From positions 1-22,873 of the IMG/VR virus record IMGVR_UViG_3300046011_006925: a stretch of DNA of 22,873 bases; one strand, 5' to 3'. The notes beneath the pieces were generated by a model, which saw only the letters and a list, made by a program, of their open reading frames with translations, did not search any database and was not told the origin of the DNA. Origin of the DNA: a virus. This document shows positions 7,769 through 12,186 of the stretch, piece by piece (within the stretch, counting starts at the first letter, position 1; each line of letters starts with the position of its first letter). A program made the translations under genes and the position numbers.

Positions 7769-8400
7769 AGCGGGGTGTTGCGTTCAGCGCCGGCGCAGTT
7801 GTAGCCCTCGGATTTCATGTCGCCGAAGCTGCGGGCGCAGTAGCGGTCGCCTTTGTCGGTGCCCGGGGCGATGGTGTAGCCCTTGGCTCCGTAGCGGATG
7901 CGGTTCTTGCGGCCCGTTTCGGGGTTGGTCACCACCTTGGTGTACTTCTTGCCGTCCTCGGTGTCGAAACCGGCGGCCCAGACGTCGGTTTTGGAGCTCA
8001 CCATGACAGGGGCGCCGGTGCGCTCTTTGCATGGGTCTTCGCGGCGCTTGCGCGCGACGAGCCGGCGGCGCTCCGCAGGAGAAAGGGCCAGAGCTTTGGC
8101 GGAAGGTAGGCACTTTGGCTTACCTTCGCCCTCGGTGCGGTCACCGCAAGGGCCGAGGATGCGGCCGCTGCTGTTCATGCGGACCCACTTTTCTTTGAAC
8201 CACTTGTCGAGGGCGTCATTACGGAAGGTTCCGCCGCGCTTTTTGTATTCGCGGACCATCCAAGCGTTGGCATATGCGCTCGGGTAGATCTTGAACTTGC
8301 GCTTGGCCTCTGCTTTTACTGCGGCGTGCAGCTTTTTGTCAGCAAAAATGACCCCGCGGGCGTCGGCGCGGATGCGCAGCGTTGCGGGGGTGAGGTTCAT
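7684..8400 (-). CDS. DUF5872-like modular protein (zero-frame product)
   Basis: This 238-residue protein begins MNLTPATLRIRADARGVIFA. Residues about 21-125 (KIYPSAYANAWMVREYKKRG, KWFKEKWVRM, CGDRTEGEGKPKCLPSAKAL, LSPAERRRLVARKRREDP) resemble DUF5872, known from large algal viruses and some phages. A TDVWAAGFD at 138-146 matches the tail motif of its neighbours. A second Cys-containing segment follows (GAKGYTIAPGTDKGDRYCAR, NTPLCLSRAKWRC). The last residues are SRRDGALTPGKSSA. The GGGAAAG heptamer sits in frame just before the stop, so a fraction of ribosomes may read on into the kinase domain. The start overlaps the previous stop as ATGA. Confidence 0.82.
   Translation of the reverse strand: MNLTPATLRIRADARGVIFADKKLHAAVKAEAKRKFKIYPSAYANAWMVREYKKRGGTFRNDALDKWFKEKWVRMNSSGRILGPCGDRTEGEGKPKCLPSAKALALSPAERRRLVARKRREDPCKERTGAPVMVSSKTDVWAAGFDTEDGKKYTKVVTNPETGRKNRIRYGAKGYTIAPGTDKGDRYCARSFGDMKSEGYNCAGAERNTPLCLSRAKWRCSGKTSRRDGALTPGKSSA
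7696..7702 (-). promoter_or_regulatory. Candidate -1 ribosomal frameshift site GGGAAAG
   Basis: On the coding strand the zero-frame codons are ccG GGA AAG tcc tcg gcc tag, so G GGA AAG fits the X XXY YYZ rule. It is the heptamer used in phage lambda tail gene G-GT frameshifting. A GGAG lies 10 bases upstream (7713-7716), the spacing of the stimulatory Shine-Dalgarno in dnaX. A perfect palindrome GCCCTTAAGGGC (7661-7672) lies 23 bases downstream. A -1 slip enters the kinase frame at GTC 7696-7694, four codons before the zero-frame stop. This is a sequence-based prediction. Confidence 0.7.
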
Positions 8401-8906
8401 GGCTCGAAACCGGCGGCCCAGATGGAGTCAGAGCGCTTCATCTTGGCAGCGCCCTTGCGGGTGGTCTTGCTGCCCTTCTTGTAGCCCATCTTGTTGAGGG
8501 TGCCGTAGATGTAAGCGGCGGCGCGTTCACCTTTAAGGCCGCGAGCGGCGGCTTGCTTGGCGAGCTCGGCTTCCATGGCGGCGACTTTGGTGCCGCGGGG
8601 GTCCATGCGGGACTCAGTGGTACCGGCATCCCGGCGTTTCCCCCGCATATCCTCGAGTGCTAGCTCGAGTTCATTGCGAGCTAACGCGTCACGAGCCGGG
8701 AACAGACCCATAGCACTCAGTTTTTGTTTCTCTTCTGAGGTTAAGCGCAGGTTGCGGCTACTACCCGCCTTTCCCCACTTGCGTGCGCTAGGACGTGAGG
8801 TTGGTTCAACTTTAGTTGCTGGACCTTTAGTGCACTTTTCGCCCTCGGAGATAGCTCCTTTACCACATTTGAGGTCGAGGCGGAGGGAGGCGTGGGTCAG
8901 GGTCAT
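8397..8906 (-). CDS. Modular tag protein E, payload unknown
   Basis: This 169-residue protein begins MTLTHASLRLDLKCGKGAIS. The CG box CGKGAISEGEKC is at 14-25. There is no clear hydrophobic segment, unlike its neighbours. The body is helical and charged (LTSEEKQKLSAMGLFPARDA). A second conserved-looking helix, LAKQAAARGLKGERAAAYIY plus GTLNKMG, lies at about 115-141. The C terminus KRSDSIWAAGFEP (157-169) is the shared tail. Start and stop lie within a few bases of neighbouring genes, implying one operon. No function is recognised for the payload. Confidence 0.85.
   Translation of the reverse strand: MTLTHASLRLDLKCGKGAISEGEKCTKGPATKVEPTSRPSARKWGKAGSSRNLRLTSEEKQKLSAMGLFPARDALARNELELALEDMRGKRRDAGTTESRMDPRGTKVAAMEAELAKQAAARGLKGERAAAYIYGTLNKMGYKKGSKTTRKGAAKMKRSDSIWAAGFEP
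8830..8852 (-). repeat. 23-bp direct repeat, copy 1 of 3 (CG box)
   Basis: Bases identical to those at 10147-10169 and 10555-10577. They encode the ISEGEKC part of the CG box in three neighbouring genes. Identity at wobble positions suggests recent duplication or recombination. Confidence 0.85.
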
Positions 8907-8909
8907 GGC

Positions 8910-9401
8910 TCAGATAGCAAGTTGATCGAGCTCGGGGGAGAAACCGTCGGCGTACACAGAGTCGCGCCGCTTGGATGCGGCGTTTCGGCCTCGGGTGACA
9001 AACCCTTTGATGTCGGTGCCGTAGCCCTTAGCCAGGGTGCTGAGGTTGCGGCCCATGCCTTCACCAGTTGCTGCGACGTTAGCGGCGTTTTTTGCTGCTC
9101 CAGACCAGTTGCCTCGAGCAACGTTGCCCACGCCAAAGCCAGCCTGCAATGCGGGCTCAACTACTGCGCGGGCGGCTGCCCTCATCCCGGAACGGGGATG
9201 CAGAAAAGCAGTTCCTACGATGGCGGCGCCAGTCAAAGCCGCAGCTCCAGCCGCGAGCTTGACGGGCTTGTTCCAAGAGGCGCGACACTGGTGATCACGG
9301 GGAATGCAAGCATTGCCACAGGCCTTAGAAGTTGAACCGCAGTTGAGCTTTTTGTTGCCTACGAAAACATCGGTGCGAAGAGTGGTGGGGGTCAAGGTCA
9401 T
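8910..9401 (-). CDS. Modular tag protein D, Gly/Ala-rich membrane-type payload
   Basis: This 163-residue protein begins MTLTPTTLRTDVFVGNKKLN. The CG box appears as CGNACIPRDHQC at 28-39, with an additional Cys at 21. A hydrophobic small-residue segment LAAGAAALTGAAIVGTAFL lies at 49-67. The rest is a low-complexity Gly/Ala/Asn/Arg sequence with no recognised domain. The C terminus SKRRDSVYADGFSPELDQLA carries the tail motif at 147-154. It may be a unit whose payload is only the membrane-active segment. It is packed 3 bp from both neighbours in the modular operon. Confidence 0.82.
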   Translation of the reverse strand: MTLTPTTLRTDVFVGNKKLNCGSTSKACGNACIPRDHQCRASWNKPVKLAAGAAALTGAAIVGTAFLHPRSGMRAAARAVVEPALQAGFGVGNVARGNWSGAAKNAANVAATGEGMGRNLSTLAKGYGTDIKGFVTRGRNAASKRRDSVYADGFSPELDQLAI

Positions 9402-9404
9402 GGC

Positions 9405-10223
9405 TTACAACGCGATGGTGTCCCAGTCGATGTCGAAACCGTCGGCGTAAATCGAATCGAGCTTGCCGCGGCGCCGCAGGATCTCTTGGTAGGCGGCGTT
9501 GATCTTCTGGGCTTTGCGAACGTCACCACCAACGTCAGGGTGGTTTTCTCGCATCAGCTGTAGCCACTTCTTTTTGATCTCTGCTTCGGATGCATTTTCA
9601 GAAATGCCGAGATCTTTGAAAGGATCTTTTACTGCTTTGTTAGTTCCGACGTTGCGACTTCCTGAGGATGCGTTTTGCTTGGCTCTATCACGCGCGGAGT
9701 TCCACTGGCGCTTGTAGTCCTCGGCGCCCATAGCCCATTCACGCTCGGCGGCAGCCAAGTTGGTACGCAAAGAACGACCTGCCGTGATGCTGCCACCACC
9801 TAAATACATGAGTGCGCTGCCAGCAGCAAGGCTTCCGGCCTGGCGCTTATTGGGTTTTTTGGCGTACTCGTTGGCGAGTAGCCCGGCTCCGGCAATGCCT
9901 AAGCCAACACCTGCAATCTCGGCTCCGAGAGCCATACCGCGAGCCTTCTTGAAGGCCGCTTTACCTTGAGCAATACTTTCATCAGGAGTGGCCTTCGCTC
10001 CCAGAGGTGTCGAAAGGATGCGTTGGCTCGCGCGAGCTTTTGCAGCACCAAATGCAACGCCACCTAGAACAGCAGCGCCTCCCACTCCGAGAGCAACGTT
10101 GCGGATGGTGTTGTTGTTGGTTTTAGCAGGCGTAGCGGGGCCCTTGGTGCACTTTTCGCCCTCGGAGATCGAGCCGCGGCCGCACTTGAGGTCAGAGCGG
10201 ATGCTGGATGGGGTGAGCACCAT
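9405..10223 (-). CDS. Modular tag protein C with C-terminal DnaJ (J) domain
   Basis: This 272-residue protein begins MVLTPSSIRSDLKCGRGSIS. The CG box CGRGSISEGEKC is at 14-25. Two or three hydrophobic Gly/Ala segments follow (about 42-60, 97-117, 131-147). A J domain occupies about 198-252: DPFKDLGISENASEAEIKKK, helix II WLQLMRENHPD with the invariant HPD at 228-230, and helix III AQKINAAYQEILRRRG. The tail LDSIYADGF follows at 255-263. J domains stimulate the ATPase of Hsp70 (DnaK), so the protein probably recruits host DnaK, at the membrane if the hydrophobic segments insert. Full J-domain proteins usually have this domain at the N terminus; here it is C-terminal. Confidence 0.88.
   Translation of the reverse strand: MVLTPSSIRSDLKCGRGSISEGEKCTKGPATPAKTNNNTIRNVALGVGGAAVLGGVAFGAAKARASQRILSTPLGAKATPDESIAQGKAAFKKARGMALGAEIAGVGLGIAGAGLLANEYAKKPNKRQAGSLAAGSALMYLGGGSITAGRSLRTNLAAAEREWAMGAEDYKRQWNSARDRAKQNASSGSRNVGTNKAVKDPFKDLGISENASEAEIKKKWLQLMRENHPDVGGDVRKAQKINAAYQEILRRRGKLDSIYADGFDIDWDTIAL
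10147..10169 (-). repeat. 23-bp direct repeat, copy 2 of 3 (CG box)
   Basis: Identical to 8830-8852 and 10555-10577. It lies in the CG box codons of the J-domain gene. Confidence 0.85.
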
Positions 10224-10226
10224 GGT

Positions 10227-10994
10227 TCAGATGTCGAAGGAGCCGGAGTCAGCGGAGAAGCCATCTGCCCAAGCGTCACGGACAGAGGGGCGCTTGGTTT
10301 TTTTCCATGCAGCTTCTCTGGCTTTCATAACAGCAGCCAACTGAGTCTTCTTTGAAGGTGCTGGAGCTCCTGCTTTTGCGCGTGCTGCAGGATCCAGTGC
10401 GCGGCGCAGGTCAGTGTTGCGCTTAGCTGTTTGCTGCATGTAAGCAGCACCCCCAATCAGAGCCGCTGCGCCTGCAATCTTTGCGGCGGTCTTGAGACCG
10501 CGAACTTTGGAGCCACCGCGCTGCTGCGGCTGTACTCGCTGAGCTGGCCCCTTGGTGCACTTTTCGCCCTCGGAGATGCTGCCTTTGCCACACTTCAGGT
10601 CGAGGCGCTCAGCGGTGTCGAGGCGGGCTCGGATGTAGGTAGGGCTGCGGTCTTGGATGCCGAGCTCGCAGGCGTCGAGGTACTCGAGGGGTGTCAGTGA
10701 GTCGCCGCGCTTGCGCATGGAGCCGCAGTTGCCATCGCACTTGGCGCCCTTCTTGCCCTTACAGCCGCACTCGGCATCCATGGGCTTTTTGCCGTAGCCG
10801 TCGGCAGCGGGCTTGGTGTGTTTGGCGCCCTTAGCGCTGCGCTTACGGCTGTGGCTGGCGGCCATGTCCATTTCCTCCTCCTCTTCTTCCTCTTCGGGGG
10901 ACTCCATGTTGCGGGCGCGAGCTGCCATGGCGCGGCCTTCGCGGATGCCTTCTTCGTAGGCCTCGGATTTAGCGCGGCGTGTGGTGGCGGGCAT
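10227..10994 (-). CDS. Modular tag protein B, Cys-rich with acidic segment
   Basis: This 255-residue protein begins MPATTRRAKSEAYEEGIREG. A run of eight Glu lies at 34-41. A Cys-rich stretch follows (CGCKGKKGAKCDGNC, 76-90) that could bind metal. At 97-104 the junction GDSLTPLE starts a leader, followed by the CG box CGKGSISEGEKC at 135-146 and a hydrophobic segment GLKTAAKIAGAAALIGGAAY at 166-185. The C terminus SVRDAWADGFSADSGSFDI has the tail motif. The N-terminal 95 residues look like a separate domain fused in front of a standard unit. It is the first gene of the series after the inserted plus-strand gene. Function unknown. Confidence 0.82.
   Translation of the reverse strand: MPATTRRAKSEAYEEGIREGRAMAARARNMESPEEEEEEEEMDMAASHSRKRSAKGAKHTKPAADGYGKKPMDAECGCKGKKGAKCDGNCGSMRKRGDSLTPLEYLDACELGIQDRSPTYIRARLDTAERLDLKCGKGSISEGEKCTKGPAQRVQPQQRGGSKVRGLKTAAKIAGAAALIGGAAYMQQTAKRNTDLRRALDPAARAKAGAPAPSKKTQLAAVMKAREAAWKKTKRPSVRDAWADGFSADSGSFDI
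10555..10577 (-). repeat. 23-bp direct repeat, copy 3 of 3 (CG box)
   Basis: Identical to 8830-8852 and 10147-10169. It lies in the CG box codons of the Cys-rich modular gene. Confidence 0.85.
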
Positions 10995-11082
10995 GGCGTA
11001 GAGCCCCGAGTATTGCTTCCCACAGCGTAGCTGCCTTGTGCTATAGGGCTCGATAGGCTGAGAGCATCTATCTGTTCTAGTT

Positions 11083-11322
11083 GTGAACTTGCTTCGCTTA
11101 GTTGCTGGGAGTGGTGCGGCCTCGGGATTGCTGATTGGTCAGCTCGTTTTTGCTGCTTTCTTTGTCGGATCTTGTGAGATACCAAATGTGCTCAACAGGG
11201 GTAGCGCTAATGCCTGTCTTGATCGTTGGATGACTACAGCTGCTCTGTTCTTTCCTTCAGGTGTAGCAAGTGCTGGTACAGCAGTTGCGCTGGATAAAGC
11301 AAAAAGGCGCTTTCTTGGCTGA
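11083..11322 (+). CDS. Small membrane protein or lipoprotein on the plus strand
   Basis: A GTG at 11083 gives 79 residues. A hydrophobic N-terminal segment (LLIGQLVFAAFFVGSC) ends at a Cys in a lipobox-like VGSC. A second hydrophobic stretch (MTTAALFFPSGVASAGTAVA) and a basic C terminus (DKAKRRFLG) follow. The stop TGA directly abuts the stop of the MuF gene on the other strand (TGATCA), as expected for real convergent genes. The minus strand here has no competing gene. It could be a holin-, spanin- or superinfection-exclusion-type protein. No family is recognised and the start is uncertain. Confidence 0.6.
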   Translation: MNLLRLVAGSGAASGLLIGQLVFAAFFVGSCEIPNVLNRGSANACLDRWMTTAALFFPSGVASAGTAVALDKAKRRFLG

Positions 11323-12186
11323 TCAGTCGAAGGGCTGAGGCGCGAACTGCTCGAAGACTGCAGCTTTGTTGAGGTCGGCCGGGCCGACGGTGGCTACGCG
11401 GGATACTTCTTCGCGGTGAGTGCGGGGAAGCGCGGCGTACTCGGGGTCGATCGCGGCGATCTCGGGGTCCCAGGGGGCTAGGTAGCAACGGCAGCGGGGG
11501 TGTGCGGGTGCGTTTGTACTAGCGCGCTTGTAGATGCGGCCGGCCCGGGCGTTGCAGATGGGGCAAGTGCGGTCATCGCTGGTGGCGTACCACATGACGA
11601 GGTCGATGCCGTTGGCTGCGTAGTACTGGTTGCTGGCAGCGTTGTATGCGCGTAGCGACTCGGTGCGGGCGATGACGTCAGCGCGAGACTTCACCACGCC
11701 GAGGCGCAGACGCAGGTCGTTGGTGATGGCGTCGGTAGGGCGGCCTTCAGCGATGCCTTGGGCGACGAGATCGGTGGCCGTGGTTGCGAAGGCTTCGCCA
11801 TGGCGGCGGAGGTAGCCGCGGGCTTGGGCTGCAGCAGCCACGGTGGCTTCGATCGGAATGGAGACGTTGATCAGGCGGCGCTGGGAGCCGGAGTCGCGGA
11901 GAAGCTCTCGGGCGACGGTGACGCCTTTGCCTTCGGAGCTGCGGAGTAGGGAGCGCAGCACGCGGTCATAGGCGTCGGTTCGGTCGGGGCGGAAAGCGGG
12001 AACGAGCTGACGGAACTCCTGCAGTAGGGCGACGTTGCGGTCGGCTGCGGGGGCTCCGCTGCGGAGCTGGATGCGGGTGCGCCGCAGTAGGCGGTTGAAG
12101 CTGCTGTCGAGGATGCGGTTGAGCTGGGCGATGGTGACGTCCTCGGAGCGACGCAGGGCGGCGTTGTAGCGCTCAAGGAGTTGCAT
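11323..12186 (-). CDS. MuF-type phage head morphogenesis protein
   Basis: In this 287-residue protein, the C-terminal half carries the Phage_Mu_F signature: ARTESLRAYNAASNQYYAAN at 173-192, then the zinc-binding-like TSDDRTCPICNARAGRIY (C208, C211) and HPRCRCYLAPW (H229, C232, C234). MuF/SPP1 gp7-like proteins associate with portal, enter the head in few copies and can leave with the DNA. MuF proteins often carry C-terminal toxins; this one ends about 50 residues after the domain with no extra domain. Its start overlaps the 890-residue gene by 14 bp. Confidence 0.9.
   Translation of the reverse strand: MQLLERYNAALRRSEDVTIAQLNRILDSSFNRLLRRTRIQLRSGAPAADRNVALLQEFRQLVPAFRPDRTDAYDRVLRSLLRSSEGKGVTVARELLRDSGSQRRLINVSIPIEATVAAAAQARGYLRRHGEAFATTATDLVAQGIAEGRPTDAITNDLRLRLGVVKSRADVIARTESLRAYNAASNQYYAANGIDLVMWYATSDDRTCPICNARAGRIYKRASTNAPAHPRCRCYLAPWDPEIAAIDPEYAALPRTHREEVSRVATVGPADLNKAAVFEQFAPQPFD

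Noticed and set aside
10995-11082. Promoter-like TATAGG (11042-11047) before the small plus-strand gene
   Set aside because: The nearest TTGCTT is 23 bases upstream, too far for a sigma-70 promoter, and no other -35 is convincing.
11310-11330. AAAG-GCG-CTTT as a terminator between convergent genes
   Set aside because: Only a 4-bp stem within the coding end; too weak to call.
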